From contig CANLTZ010000003.1 in assembly GCA_947494145.1 (NCBI GenBank), forward strand, positions 1 through 64,000: DNA of 64,000 nucleotides, written 5' to 3'. Positions 17,379 to 26,132 of the stretch are shown here, piece by piece. The DNA is from an uncultured Jannaschia sp. Lineage in GTDB: Bacteria > Pseudomonadota > Alphaproteobacteria > Rhodobacterales > Rhodobacteraceae. Every line of letters starts with the position of its first letter. Position 1 is the stretch's first letter. The notes beneath the pieces were generated by a model, which was not told where the DNA came from, made no database searches, and was given only the letters and a program-made list of their open reading frames with translations. A program made the translations under genes and the position numbers.

Positions 17379-17849
17379 ATGGAATTGGACTCCAAGCGGA
17401 TCATCTCTGGTGGACTTCAGTATCTTCTGGCTGATACGATCGTCCTGCTTTTTAAGGCGCGTCATTTGTCGTGGCGCCTCAGAGAGAACGTGTATCATGG
17501 TCTCCGCGCGGTCATCCGACAGGATTGCCAAGCCTTGGATCACTCAACCGACCGGCTAGCGGAACGCGTTCTCGATCTTGGACAGGGACTTGCGCCAAGC
17601 TATTCCAAGTTGGCCAAAACCTCGTCAATTCAAGAAGAACAGCATGTTCGGTCGCCCACCAACATGGCCAAACAGATTATATGGGATCACGACAAAGTCC
17701 TCGCCGACATCGAAACGCTACTGGCCACTCTGCCGCTTTCGGACGACGAAAAGACGGGGGACATTCTGGTTTGTTTGAAGGATCGCCATCGAAAATGCCG
17801 CAATAGCCTTGCTGATTTGGTTAACGCGACGGATCACGGTAGCGCATAG
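17379..17849 (+). CDS. Dps/ferritin-like protein with incomplete ferroxidase site
   Basis: 156 residues from the ATG at 17379 (AAGGA upstream; a GTG at 17373 is a weaker alternative). The Dps helix A/B pattern is clear: LLADTIVLLFKARHLSWRLR, then the helix B motif TDRLAERVLDLG and SYSKLAKTSSIQEEQ, with a late WDHDKVLADIE helix. In canonical Dps the intersubunit iron site uses His31, His43, Asp47, Asp58 and Glu62. By the same numbering this protein has Ser31, Arg43, Arg47, Asp58 and Glu62. Two carboxylates remain, and both histidines and one Asp are lost. Ferroxidase activity is therefore doubtful; DNA binding or structural roles remain possible. Confidence 0.72.
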   Translation: MELDSKRIISGGLQYLLADTIVLLFKARHLSWRLRENVYHGLRAVIRQDCQALDHSTDRLAERVLDLGQGLAPSYSKLAKTSSIQEEQHVRSPTNMAKQIIWDHDKVLADIETLLATLPLSDDEKTGDILVCLKDRHRKCRNSLADLVNATDHGSA

Positions 17850-17912
17850 TTGCTTTCCCGATCACAGAGCGTACTTTCTAAACCGACCCGATCCTCAACC
17901 AAACACTACTCT

Positions 17913-17932
17913 GAAATACTTGGAAGTATTTC
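17913..17932. promoter_or_regulatory. perfect 20-bp palindrome, candidate operator
   Basis: GAAATACTT (17913-17921), GG, AAGTATTTC (17924-17932) is an uninterrupted dyad in the 224-bp gap between the Dps-like gene and the isochorismatase-GST-LtrA operon. Its AT content and symmetry fit a dimeric repressor site. No dedicated regulator is adjacent on the same strand; the AraC protein at 21722 is the nearest. Function inferred. Confidence 0.45.
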
Positions 17933-18073
17933 TATCAACCAAACGGGTCCACCATGTGTGTGGCCACGATAATCTAGAAGATGAAATCTAAGGCAAACCA
18001 CCAATTCCACGTGACGGATTTTAAGCAAACCTCGAAGTAAGCCTACTGGGCCAAACCATAATAGGAGCCGAGA

Positions 18074-18664
18074 ATGCCGCAACCCTTTACCTCCGAAAAC
18101 AGCGCCCTTCTGCTTATCGACCATCAAGTCGGAACCATGCAGCTTATCAAGAATATCTCTATGGAGGATGCTAAGCGGAACGCAATCGCCTTGGCGAAGA
18201 TGGCTCAAATCTTCGACATGCCGGTGGTCATGACGTCAAGCCAGGAAGACCGGGTGCAAGGGCCGCTCCTGCCGGAACTGGAGGATCTGCACCCGGGTGC
18301 CTTTGCCGACCGGATCAAACGGCCCGGCGTGGTAAACGCTTGGGCTTATCCGCCATTCAAGACAGCGGTCGAGGCGACGGGCCGCTCGAACCTGATCATG
18401 GCAGGCGTGACGACGGATGTCTGCCTCGTTTTCCCCGCCATCGACGCCGTCGAAGCAGGCTTCGGCGTCCAGACAGTCATGGATGCGTCCGGCTCGCCCT
18501 TCGATCTATCCGAGGAGATGTCGCGCACGCGGATGCAAAAGGCGGGCGTGATCCTGACGGCCACCAATACGCTGATCGCCGAACTGGCGCAGGATTGGTC
18601 CACGCCAGAAGGGCAGCAACTCATCGGACTTTTATTCTCTGACGTGATCCCAACCATCGGTTAG
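18074..18664 (+). CDS. isochorismatase-family cysteine hydrolase (YcaC-like)
   Basis: 196 residues with AGGAG upstream. The catalytic triad of the family is visible: Asp in ALLLIDHQVG (about residue 16), Lys in RIKRPGVVNAW and the nucleophile Cys in AGVTTDVCLVFPAIDAVEAG. MTSSQED and the C-terminal DWSTPEGQQL match YcaC-type hydrolases of unknown substrate. First gene of an operon with a glutathione transferase (9-nt gap) and an LtrA-family membrane protein, suggesting a stress or detoxification role. Confidence 0.85.
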   Translation: MPQPFTSENSALLLIDHQVGTMQLIKNISMEDAKRNAIALAKMAQIFDMPVVMTSSQEDRVQGPLLPELEDLHPGAFADRIKRPGVVNAWAYPPFKTAVEATGRSNLIMAGVTTDVCLVFPAIDAVEAGFGVQTVMDASGSPFDLSEEMSRTRMQKAGVILTATNTLIAELAQDWSTPEGQQLIGLLFSDVIPTIG

Positions 18665-18673
18665 AACGCCCCC

Positions 18674-19333
18674 ATGACGCATCCAGATAATACCCGTCCG
18701 AAGCTCTACTACATGCCCGGCACCTGCGCGCTGGCTGTGCAAATCGCGCTGGAATGGGCCGGAGAGCCCTATGACGCGCAGCAGATTCAGCGCGATCAGT
18801 TGATGTCCCCGGATTACCTGGCAATCAACCCAGCTGGTGTCGTTCCAACCCTGATCGTCGACGGAGAGGTTTTAACCGAAGCATCCGCGATCCTACTGGC
18901 CCTCGCCCGCCGGTTTCCGGCACTCGGCCCAGGGGCGGGCGCAACCGAGGCAGAATTCTTCCGGTTCGAACGCCTAATCATCACCCTTGGCGGCACCCTA
19001 CACCCTTACTTCTGGCCGTGGTTCGTCCCCCAGCGATACGGCGCGCAGACACCGGAGGACGGAACGCGTGTGAAAAACGCAGCCGAGCGTCTGATCGCAG
19101 CAATGTTCGAACGTCTCGATGCAGACCTTGGGGATGGCCCTTACTTTCTCGGCAAAACGCCCAGTGCGGCGGATGCGTATCTCTTCCCCATGGCCCGGTG
19201 GGGGTATGGCTTGAAGACGCCCACGACCGCCTATCCGAACTTGCACGGGTTGATGCATCGACTGGTCGAAAACCAGGGCGTGATCGCCGCTATGACGGCC
19301 CAAGGTCTTCCGCCATTATTCGGCGATGCCTGA
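18674..19333 (+). CDS. glutathione S-transferase family protein
   Basis: 219 residues. The N-terminal thioredoxin-like domain begins LYYMPGTCALAVQIALEWAG, with cis-Pro in NPAGVVPTLIVDGEVLTEAS, the standard glutathione-binding loop with the ES/AS turn. The alpha-helical C-terminal domain has LGKTPSAADAYLFPMARWGY, containing the conserved N-cap Asp. It resembles bacterial beta-class enzymes, which use a Cys near the N-terminus (GTC). The stop overlaps the LtrA start by 8 nt. Confidence 0.88.
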   Translation: MTHPDNTRPKLYYMPGTCALAVQIALEWAGEPYDAQQIQRDQLMSPDYLAINPAGVVPTLIVDGEVLTEASAILLALARRFPALGPGAGATEAEFFRFERLIITLGGTLHPYFWPWFVPQRYGAQTPEDGTRVKNAAERLIAAMFERLDADLGDGPYFLGKTPSAADAYLFPMARWGYGLKTPTTAYPNLHGLMHRLVENQGVIAAMTAQGLPPLFGDA

Positions 19334-20486
19334 CGTTCGAGACCGTACCACAGACACCGCGCCGGCCCTCGCGGCCGAAACGCGGAAGGCAACGTGGTTC
19401 GAGCTCTATTTCGATCTCGCCTTCGTGGTCGCTGTGGCAGCCCTGACCGGGCGCCATGTCAGCGATTACACGATCGGAGGTGCCGCGGAGTTCGCCCTGC
19501 ATTTCCTCGTGATCTGGAGCCTTTGGGTCAGCCATACCTTCTGGGCCAGCCGCTATGACGAAGACCGCATAGACCAGCATATCTTCGGGTTTACCAAGAT
19601 ACTGGCGATCCTCGCCATCGCCTTCGGCTCCACTGCCCACGATCCGAACGGTATCTTCTTCGCCAGCGGCGTGGGTGCGTTCAAACTGCTTCTCGCGCTG
19701 GCCTATCTACGCGATTCCATTCGACGGCGCGACGGGGCTGCGGCCCGCACCTCGGTCCTGCTGCTCAGCCTACAAGGCATAGCCTGGTTCGCGACCCTGT
19801 TGCTGCCCGAGGCCGCACGCCTGCCAGCCTGGACACTCCTGCTCGCCATCGAATTGCTGAGCCCGCTGCTTCTTGCTCGCCAAGAGGATCAACGCCTCCC
19901 CCACCCGGAGCACATGCCCGAGCGTTTCGGCCTGTTCACGATCATCCTTCTTGGCGAAGCTGTTGCCTCCGCGCTGCACGCCCTGACTCATGCCGAGACG
20001 CTCACGCGCCAGACCCTGATCGTGTCGCTCAGCGGTGCAAGTCTCAGCTTCCTGTTTTGGGTCGGCTACTTCCACCGCGCAAGAAGTGCGGCTGCACGCA
20101 GGACCGATCACCTATGGACAGTTCGATCCGTGCGCCTTTGGGTCTATGCGCACCTGCCGCTCTATCTCGGAATCGCAGGGTTCAGCACGGGCACCGTGGC
20201 GTTAGCGGGTCATGGCCATGCCAGCGTCGAGGTGGCGGTGCTTCAGGCAGTCGCGGTCGCCCTTGCCATGACAGGCTTGAACTGTGTGGGCTTGGCATCG
20301 CCCAACAATCTGTTCGCGATCGACACTGCTTGGCGACATTTCTTGGTTGCGGCTTCAACAGCCGCGAGCGCGCTTTTGATATTGATCAGCAGTATTTCCG
20401 TTTTCATGGTCAGCCTCGTCTTCCTCGCGCTGGCCCAACTCCTCCTCGCGCTTTGGACTGGCTGGCAAATGAAACCAGTTCGGTGA
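19326..20486 (+). CDS. low temperature requirement protein A (LtrA) family membrane protein
   Basis: 386 residues, about 11-12 predicted helices. The N-terminal signature ATWFELYFDLAFVVAVAALT and the WSLWVSHTFWASRYDEDR segment are diagnostic of the LtrA family. ERFGLFTIILLGEAVASALH is the second conserved block. Function is not established for the family beyond a membrane role in stress or cold growth. It is the third gene of the isochorismatase-GST operon, overlapping the GST stop, and is convergent with the MFS gene. Confidence 0.88.
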   Translation: MPDVRDRTTDTAPALAAETRKATWFELYFDLAFVVAVAALTGRHVSDYTIGGAAEFALHFLVIWSLWVSHTFWASRYDEDRIDQHIFGFTKILAILAIAFGSTAHDPNGIFFASGVGAFKLLLALAYLRDSIRRRDGAAARTSVLLLSLQGIAWFATLLLPEAARLPAWTLLLAIELLSPLLLARQEDQRLPHPEHMPERFGLFTIILLGEAVASALHALTHAETLTRQTLIVSLSGASLSFLFWVGYFHRARSAAARRTDHLWTVRSVRLWVYAHLPLYLGIAGFSTGTVALAGHGHASVEVAVLQAVAVALAMTGLNCVGLASPNNLFAIDTAWRHFLVAASTAASALLILISSISVFMVSLVFLALAQLLLALWTGWQMKPVR

Positions 20487-20507
20487 CGCCGATCTTGCGG
20501 CTTGAAC

Positions 20508-21725
20508 TTACCGCCGCGATAACTGGCGTGTCGGTCTTCGCGTCGCAACAGCAAATGCTCCGAACCCTGCCCCGATGATCAGCAACGCGACACCAGCAGC
20601 AAGAAACGCAGCAGCAGCGCCAAACCCGGCGATGACCGGAGTCATCAGTAAGGGTGAGATGAATTGCCCAGAGGCGATCACCGCGGTCAGTCCGCCGATG
20701 ACCCGACCACGATATTGTTCCGATGCAGAGCCAATGATCATGGACTGCAACGTTGGAAGGATCATGGCGCTGCCGATCCCCGACAGGGTGGCCAGCAAGA
20801 ACAAGGCAACAACGTCCCCAACCATCATCAGACTATAGGCGGCCCCGCAGATCACGAAGCCAAGGCAAAATAGGGTTGGCCGGGTGCAGTAATCACGCAA
20901 ACGGCCAAACAGCAGCGCCGCGCCAGCCAGGCAGAAAATCTGCCACCCAAGCAGGGTGCCCGTCAGCGTGGCCGCATTCTCGATGCCCCGCGCATCCAGG
21001 ATGAAGGGCAATTGAGATGGCAGCATAAAGTAAGCCAGTTGATCCGCGAAGGCGAGCCCGTAAGCCAGGGCCACAACACGCCAATCCAGGTATTCGCCCC
21101 CCTCCTCTGGCGGCCCGGTCAATGACTGCTGTGCCGGCCCGTGGGACCGAAGATTAACCCAAAGGGCAAGAGCAATCACCGGCAGAGCGAACAGAAAAAG
21201 ACCGAACGGCAATCGCCAAGACGTCTCCGCGAGCAGGCCGGCGAGATATACGGCACCAATCGCCCCGATGGCAGTGACCGTTGCGTAGATACCGATCAGA
21301 CGTTCGCGGGCGCCGCTGACAAACAAATCCCCCATCAACGACATGGCACAGATCGTCAAAACAGCCACACCGGCGCCCAGCAGAGTGAGCGAGATCATCA
21401 ACGCGATCAGATCATCCAACCATAGACCGCCCGTTCCGGCGACGCCGCACAAACAGGCAGCCGCGACGAGCGCAGGTTTTCGGCCAATGCGATCAATCAT
21501 CCATCCCGCTGCTGGAGAGACGATCGCTGCAGCAAAACCAGGGGTTGCAGGTAGAAGTCGAACAATGAGTTCCGCATTAGGGATCGCTTCGAAATGGCTG
21601 GCGATCCCCGGAAGCGCTGGCGAAAGCGCGACGCCGCCCAGCACCGTCAAAAGACCCGCACCCAGAACGACCAGGCGCGGTGAAAGCCCGGGGTCGTGCC
21701 CCATGACCGACCCAGATGTCGTCAC
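20508..21725 (-). CDS. MFS transporter
   Basis: 405 residues, 12 predicted helices. The start is a GTG at 21725 whose bases overlap the upstream AraC stop (GTGA), with GGAAGGAAA just before it; longer in-frame extensions run inside the AraC gene. The loop 2-3 motif is GWMIDRIGRKPALVAAACLC. It is a paralogue of the broken MFS gene at 14954-16181; both have AYFMLPSQLPF or YMLPTQLPF and a shared PTLQS/PNLQS block. Translationally coupled to the AraC regulator, so probably an inducible efflux pump. Confidence 0.87.
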   Translation of the reverse strand: MTTSGSVMGHDPGLSPRLVVLGAGLLTVLGGVALSPALPGIASHFEAIPNAELIVRLLPATPGFAAAIVSPAAGWMIDRIGRKPALVAAACLCGVAGTGGLWLDDLIALMISLTLLGAGVAVLTICAMSLMGDLFVSGARERLIGIYATVTAIGAIGAVYLAGLLAETSWRLPFGLFLFALPVIALALWVNLRSHGPAQQSLTGPPEEGGEYLDWRVVALAYGLAFADQLAYFMLPSQLPFILDARGIENAATLTGTLLGWQIFCLAGAALLFGRLRDYCTRPTLFCLGFVICGAAYSLMMVGDVVALFLLATLSGIGSAMILPTLQSMIIGSASEQYRGRVIGGLTAVIASGQFISPLLMTPVIAGFGAAAAFLAAGVALLIIGAGFGAFAVATRRPTRQLSRR

Positions 21726-22606
21726 GATACGCTTTCCTTCCGGTATCGGCCCGGTGTGACGCCCATTCGATCCCGAAAGACGTCTGTCATGTGGCTTTGC
21801 GACGCGAACCCGCAAGCATAGGCAACCTCTGCCAGCGGGATGCGGCCTTGGGCCAGCAATGCGCGGGCACGGGCGATACGGCGCTCCACCACGAAGCGGT
21901 GCGGTGTCTGCCCAGTTGCAGCCCTGAACGCCCGCGTGAACCGCGCCGTCGGCATGTCGATCAATCCCGAAAGCGTACCAAGCGACAGGTCCTCCGACAG
22001 ATGCGCCTCGCAAAACTCGACGATGCGGGCCAACTCCCCTTCTGACAGCCCCCCAATTTCGGTCGACCGAAGTGGTGTTTTAAGCTCAGCGATGCGCGCC
22101 AGCTCTGCGACAAGGGTCAGAACGGCGCCTTCAGCGAACAGGGTCGCCTGGGGTACGGCGCCTGCGCAATTGTCCCACAGGCGAAGACAGAGCCGTTCGA
22201 TCAGCGGCTCTTGAAACGGCGCAGCGTGAAGTCGGCGAAAATCACCATCGAAATTCGGCATCAGTTCGGTCACCGCGGGCTGCATGGGTGCCAACGGCAC
22301 CTCAAGTGTGATTAGGGTTTGCGGACCCTCCGCCACCAATTCGACCCCAACGCCGGGACTAATCAGGTCAATATCGCCACGCCGATATTTATGCCGTATC
22401 CGGCCCGCTCCGAAGTCGCGCGAGCAAACGCCTCGGGCGCCCAGCACCACGCTCAACGTCAGGTGCGCCGCTGGTGGTTCAACATACTGCCCGGCGGGCA
22501 GCGCCATGTGGTGAATGGTGACGGGTGCAGTGCCGATAGTCCGGGATTCGGCAATCAGGTGCCCGTAGGATCGTCCAGACCTCGCTTCCTGCTCGTGTAT
22601 CCCCAT
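21722..22606 (-). CDS. AraC-family transcriptional regulator
   Basis: 294 residues from the ATG at 22606; a GTG 15 codons upstream is also possible and neither has a strong ribosome site. The N-terminal half is a cupin-like ligand domain (AHLTLSVVLGARGVCSRDFG). The C-terminal half carries the two AraC helix-turn-helices: LGTLSGLIDMPTARFTRAFR and IPLAEVAYACGFASQSHMTD, ending FRDRMGVTPGRYRKE. It overlaps the MFS gene by 4 nt and so most likely controls it. Confidence 0.88.
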   Translation of the reverse strand: MGIHEQEARSGRSYGHLIAESRTIGTAPVTIHHMALPAGQYVEPPAAHLTLSVVLGARGVCSRDFGAGRIRHKYRRGDIDLISPGVGVELVAEGPQTLITLEVPLAPMQPAVTELMPNFDGDFRRLHAAPFQEPLIERLCLRLWDNCAGAVPQATLFAEGAVLTLVAELARIAELKTPLRSTEIGGLSEGELARIVEFCEAHLSEDLSLGTLSGLIDMPTARFTRAFRAATGQTPHRFVVERRIARARALLAQGRIPLAEVAYACGFASQSHMTDVFRDRMGVTPGRYRKESVS

Positions 22607-23519
22607 AACAGTCGGAGACCCTCGTGCTGTGACACCAGTTAAATCAGCCACCGGACTGGCGGGGCAGTTACCAGGGTCAATAGTATAACCTCACAACACT
22701 CGACGGTGATAAACCACAGAGCAGTGATTAAGGGCGCACGTGTCAAACAGTCAGACCTAAACCCGTCTGTCGACCTGCACACACCCCACCACAGCCATAC
22801 CAGCGAGATATGCCGAAGAATTCTATAATGACTTGTCAGATTTCGAAATTCTGATTTTTTCCAGTGATAGATACTGGGCAAGGCTCGCTCCTGTCTTGGT
22901 CGGCAGCGACCTTGCCTAAAAGAAGGGCAGGCTGCTTCAATGAGGTGCACTTGATGGTTGATCCGGGGACATTTCATGTTCGTCGCGTGAACACGCACCC
23001 GAACCTGGACGCGCGGATCTTTTTTGTGTGTTGGCGAAATGCGACCTCTATCGGGCGGGCTCATGGAGCCGGTCATGCGGGATGACGGCCACAGGGACCA
23101 GCTATCCTGGAAGTTCCTGTGCAACGGCGCCCGAGGCCTGGTGAGGATGCCAACCGGGACGATCTTAGCGGCCGACTTCTCGGCCCGGACCTTTGGGATC
23201 ATCGGTAAGTGGTCAGGGTTGAGGAAATAGATCGTCAAGTACGCCATGCCCTTGAACCGGCCGCCAACGGCCGACAAGTGTGCTCCACATTGTCGAAGCG
23301 CTGTCTGATGCGGAGCTCGCAATCCCCCTTATCGATGAGAATTCCGTCACGGTCCTGAGCCTCGCTTGTTCAGTCATGCGTAGTTCGAGGATGCCGTGGT
23401 TGAAGGCACGGCTGTTCTGTATTCCGCCGAGCCTTGATGTACTGCACGCCGCTACGTTTCAAGACAACACGCAATTGGCGTCTCTAGGCATCTGTAGCGG
23501 CATGCACTTTGATTGCAGC
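22607..23519. other. stretch without an intact gene
   Basis: About 0.9 kb. Short reading frames exist on both strands but none has a ribosome site, a recognisable domain or the codon bias of neighbouring genes. Base composition is more AT-rich than the flanks. It is probably decayed mobile or accessory DNA continuous with the IS5-type remnant that follows. Confidence 0.5.
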
Positions 23520-23732
23520 TCATCCTTCGGGCAGCAGATCAGGCGGCCGTGCCCCCTTCACAATCCCTAGGCCTGAAGCAGCGTGGTTTGTTTTGAGATG
23601 GGTTGCGTGAGTAGTCAGCGTAATGGCCTTGCCGCCCTGATCGGTCGGATCACACAGTGTCTGGACGAAGGTATCTTTTCTGCTCCAGCCCTTCCAACGC
23701 ACACACAGCGGTTTCGGCGGGCCATATTCGAT
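23520..23732 (-). pseudogene. IS5-family transposase remnant
   Basis: The minus strand reads EYGPPKPLCVRWKGWSRKDT, then FVQTLCDP, KAITLTTHATHLKTNHAASG and LGIVKGARPPDLLPEG. This matches, in order and spacing, the N-terminal part of IS5/IS427-type transposases (YGPxxTLYNRWKRWxxxGxF, then IDATYLKAHRTASSLGVKKG, then RG/LIGRTKGG). The first catalytic Asp (normally in the IDATY position) is replaced (TTHAT), and the frame stops soon after. No complete element or terminal repeats are seen. It lies 0.4 kb downstream of the end of soxF. Confidence 0.6.
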
Positions 23733-24138
23733 GGGATCCCCCCGGTCACCTCAAGCCATTACGATTGATGGTTATTATTCCATGCGGCCTATACTGGCCA
23801 TAGACACCCGGCTTGGGTCGCGGCTTCGACAAAACCTAGCGGCGATGCGCAGTCGGCGCCCTTGGGCCACAAAAGACGGCTCATATCGCCACTCACTCGT
23901 CGGGCAGTGAATCAGGCCAATGACCACTATATCCCGACGGTAGATTCTCGCTTAGCTCACACCGCCATCTGTCCCAAAACGTCCCATGACGCACAGAAAG
24001 CACCATACCAACAGCGGACGCCAAGCTGACGTCTAGCTTTTTGCCCGCCCATTGCCTCACGTATGGTGATGGAGGCCGATCCCATGAGCATCGCCAACGG
24101 GGGGCCTGAGCGGTGCCAAAACCCCCGTCTTTATCGGA
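23733..24138. other. non-coding gap downstream of soxF
   Basis: About 400 bp with no credible reading frame, directly after the last sox gene. soxG and soxH, which follow soxF in the Paracoccus cluster, are absent here. Confidence 0.5.
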
Positions 24139-25404
24139 TCAGCCCAGCATGTCGGTCGTGATCCCGGCATACCAACCCTCGGATTCCTCATATGTCGCTT
24201 TGCGCACATCCGAAGTTTCACCGGTTTCGGAGATGAAACCGTCGACCTTGGCGATCTTCTCTTCCGTCGCCTCATAAGTCGCGCCGACTTTCACGCCGTC
24301 ATCGGCGGCGATCAGCGACCAGCAGGTGTTGGAGAACTTGGCCGGGAAGACCCGCGAGCCGGTCAACGCGCCGCGCACGGCATTGGCGCAGACCTTCGCC
24401 TGGCTATTGGCCGAAAAGCCGGATTTCGGCATATCGCCCTGCTGGCTGGCATCGCCTAGCACGTAGACATCTGGGTCTGCCTTGGTCGACATGTCGGCAG
24501 CATTGACCGGGGCCCAGTTGCCATCGGTCACACCGGCCAATTCCGCAATGCGGCCCGCCTTCATGGCGGGAATGACGTTGCAGACATCGACCGCAGTTTC
24601 CTCGCCATCGATTGTCATTGTCATGTTGGCCGGGTCGACCGCTACGATGTCACCGCCGAAATCACTACCGATCCAGTCGATCATGCCGTCATAGTGGTCG
24701 GCCCAGCCTTCCTGAAACAGCGCCATCTTGGAGAACTTCTCCTTCGGGTCGGCGACAATGATCTTGGCGGTCGGGTTATTGGCCTTCAGGTAATGCGCCA
24801 CCATCGAAACCCGCTCATAGGGGCCCGGCGGACAGCGGAACGGGTTAGGCGGGGCAACCATGCCGAAGACGCCGCCTTCGGGCATGGCGGCCAGTTGAGC
24901 TTTCAGCAATTCGGTCTGAGACCCCGCCTTATAGGCATGGGGCATGGCGTTTTGCGCCGACAAGTCCCATCCTTCGACCGCACCATCCACGAAATCGATG
25001 CCGGGGCTGAGGATCAGCTTGTCATATGGCAGCGTGGCCCCACCGGCGAGTGTGACAGTCTTTGCGTCGCGATCGACCCCGACGGCCCAATCATGGACGA
25101 CGTTCACGCCGGTCGCAGCTAGGCCGCCATAGCTATGGCCCAGCTGGTCCATTTCCTTGAAACCACCCAAATAGAGGTTCGAGAAGAAGCAGGTGTAATA
25201 GGTGCGTGTCGGCTCGATTAGGGTGACATTGATGGCGCCGTCACTATCCTTGGCTAGATAGCGTGCGGCTGTGGCGCCGCCCGCGCCGCCACCCACGACG
25301 ACGACGTTGGGATTGCCCTGCCCTTGGGCCCGTACCATTGGGGCCGCAAGAATGGCGGCCGCCGCCGCTGAGCGGCCCAGAAACCGCCTTCTGTTGATTG
25401 TCAT
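24139..25404 (-). CDS. soxF: SoxF, sulfide dehydrogenase flavoprotein (FccB-like)
   Basis: 421 residues from the ATG at 25404. A Tat signal (NRRRFLGRSAAAAAILAAP) fits export of a folded flavoprotein. The FAD fold is NVVVVGGGAGGATAARYL (residues 33-50). Cys72 in RTYYTCFFSN is at the position that carries covalent FAD in flavocytochrome c sulfide dehydrogenase. Cys191 (FRCPPGPYERV) and Cys361 (FSNTCWS) are the redox disulfide pair of that family. The last sox gene here; it follows the dihaem cytochrome SoxE by 28 nt and would pass electrons to it. Confidence 0.93.
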   Translation of the reverse strand: MTINRRRFLGRSAAAAAILAAPMVRAQGQGNPNVVVVGGGAGGATAARYLAKDSDGAINVTLIEPTRTYYTCFFSNLYLGGFKEMDQLGHSYGGLAATGVNVVHDWAVGVDRDAKTVTLAGGATLPYDKLILSPGIDFVDGAVEGWDLSAQNAMPHAYKAGSQTELLKAQLAAMPEGGVFGMVAPPNPFRCPPGPYERVSMVAHYLKANNPTAKIIVADPKEKFSKMALFQEGWADHYDGMIDWIGSDFGGDIVAVDPANMTMTIDGEETAVDVCNVIPAMKAGRIAELAGVTDGNWAPVNAADMSTKADPDVYVLGDASQQGDMPKSGFSANSQAKVCANAVRGALTGSRVFPAKFSNTCWSLIAADDGVKVGATYEATEEKIAKVDGFISETGETSDVRKATYEESEGWYAGITTDMLG

Positions 25405-25432
25405 GTCGTTCTCCTCCCTCACGAAACTGTAT

Positions 25433-26131
25433 TCACTCCGCCGTCGCGAAATACGCGGCCAGCGCGGCGATTTCCTCGTCACCCAGCCGCGATGCGATCA
25501 TCTGCATCACGGGGTGATTGCGGTCTTTGTTCTTGTAGGCGTGCATGGCGACGACGAAATCCGCCTCGGGCCAGAACACGATCGACGGGATGCCGTCATC
25601 CCCGCCTTCCGCCTGGTGGCAAGTGGTGCATTCACCGCTGAGATATTCGCCATATTCGGGGTCGCCCACCAGCGCGAGAATGGCCGGATCCAGATCATGG
25701 TCGATGGCCGTCGCCGTCGGGTCAGCTTCCGGGATGTCGGCGGGATTGTCCGAGAAGGTCCGCAGGAAGGCGATCAGGTTCACACGGTCTTCGGCATCAT
25801 CAAGTCCCCCGAAACTCATGCGGGAGCCGCTGACGATGGCGCGCGGGTTCGCAAGGAAGGAATCCAGCGTGTCGGCGTGCCATTCCAGGCCGTTGGCGCG
25901 GGCGCGCTCGAAACCCTTGGAGTAGCGGAAATCATCGTGACCGGCGACGACGCGACCGAAAAGCCCATTCAGGTGGGGGCCGATCCGATGCCGGGCGTCG
26001 TCGCCCACCATATGGCAGCCGCTGCAAAGCGCGAAGACCTCTTGGCCCGCAGCAATATCGGCGGCCAGCGCCGGTTTCGGAGGCCCGGCGAGGCAAAGGG
26101 CGGCAAGTATCGTCCAAGCCGCGCGCGCCAT
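25433..26131 (-). CDS. soxE: SoxE, periplasmic dihaem cytochrome c
   Basis: 232 residues with a signal peptide (MARAAWTILAALCLAGP through ALA). Two c-type haem sites: CSGCH at 36-40 and CTTCH at 168-172. The first domain (GPHLNGLFGRVVAG, FRYSKGFERA, SGSRMSFGGL with the axial Met) is a class I cytochrome c; the second is shorter. It is the electron partner of SoxF. The ATG at 26131 follows the soxD stop by 1 nt. Confidence 0.9.
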   Translation of the reverse strand: MARAAWTILAALCLAGPPKPALAADIAAGQEVFALCSGCHMVGDDARHRIGPHLNGLFGRVVAGHDDFRYSKGFERARANGLEWHADTLDSFLANPRAIVSGSRMSFGGLDDAEDRVNLIAFLRTFSDNPADIPEADPTATAIDHDLDPAILALVGDPEYGEYLSGECTTCHQAEGGDDGIPSIVFWPEADFVVAMHAYKNKDRNHPVMQMIASRLGDEEIAALAAYFATAE

Positions 26132-26132
26132 A

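Noticed and set aside
17205-17543. 112-codon minus-strand open frame overlapping the Dps-like gene.
   Set aside because: No domain or ribosome site; the plus-strand frame has the Dps signature.
22639-23322. 227-codon minus-strand frame upstream of the AraC gene.
   Set aside because: Mixed composition, no motif, overlaps decayed DNA next to an IS5 remnant; treated as non-coding.
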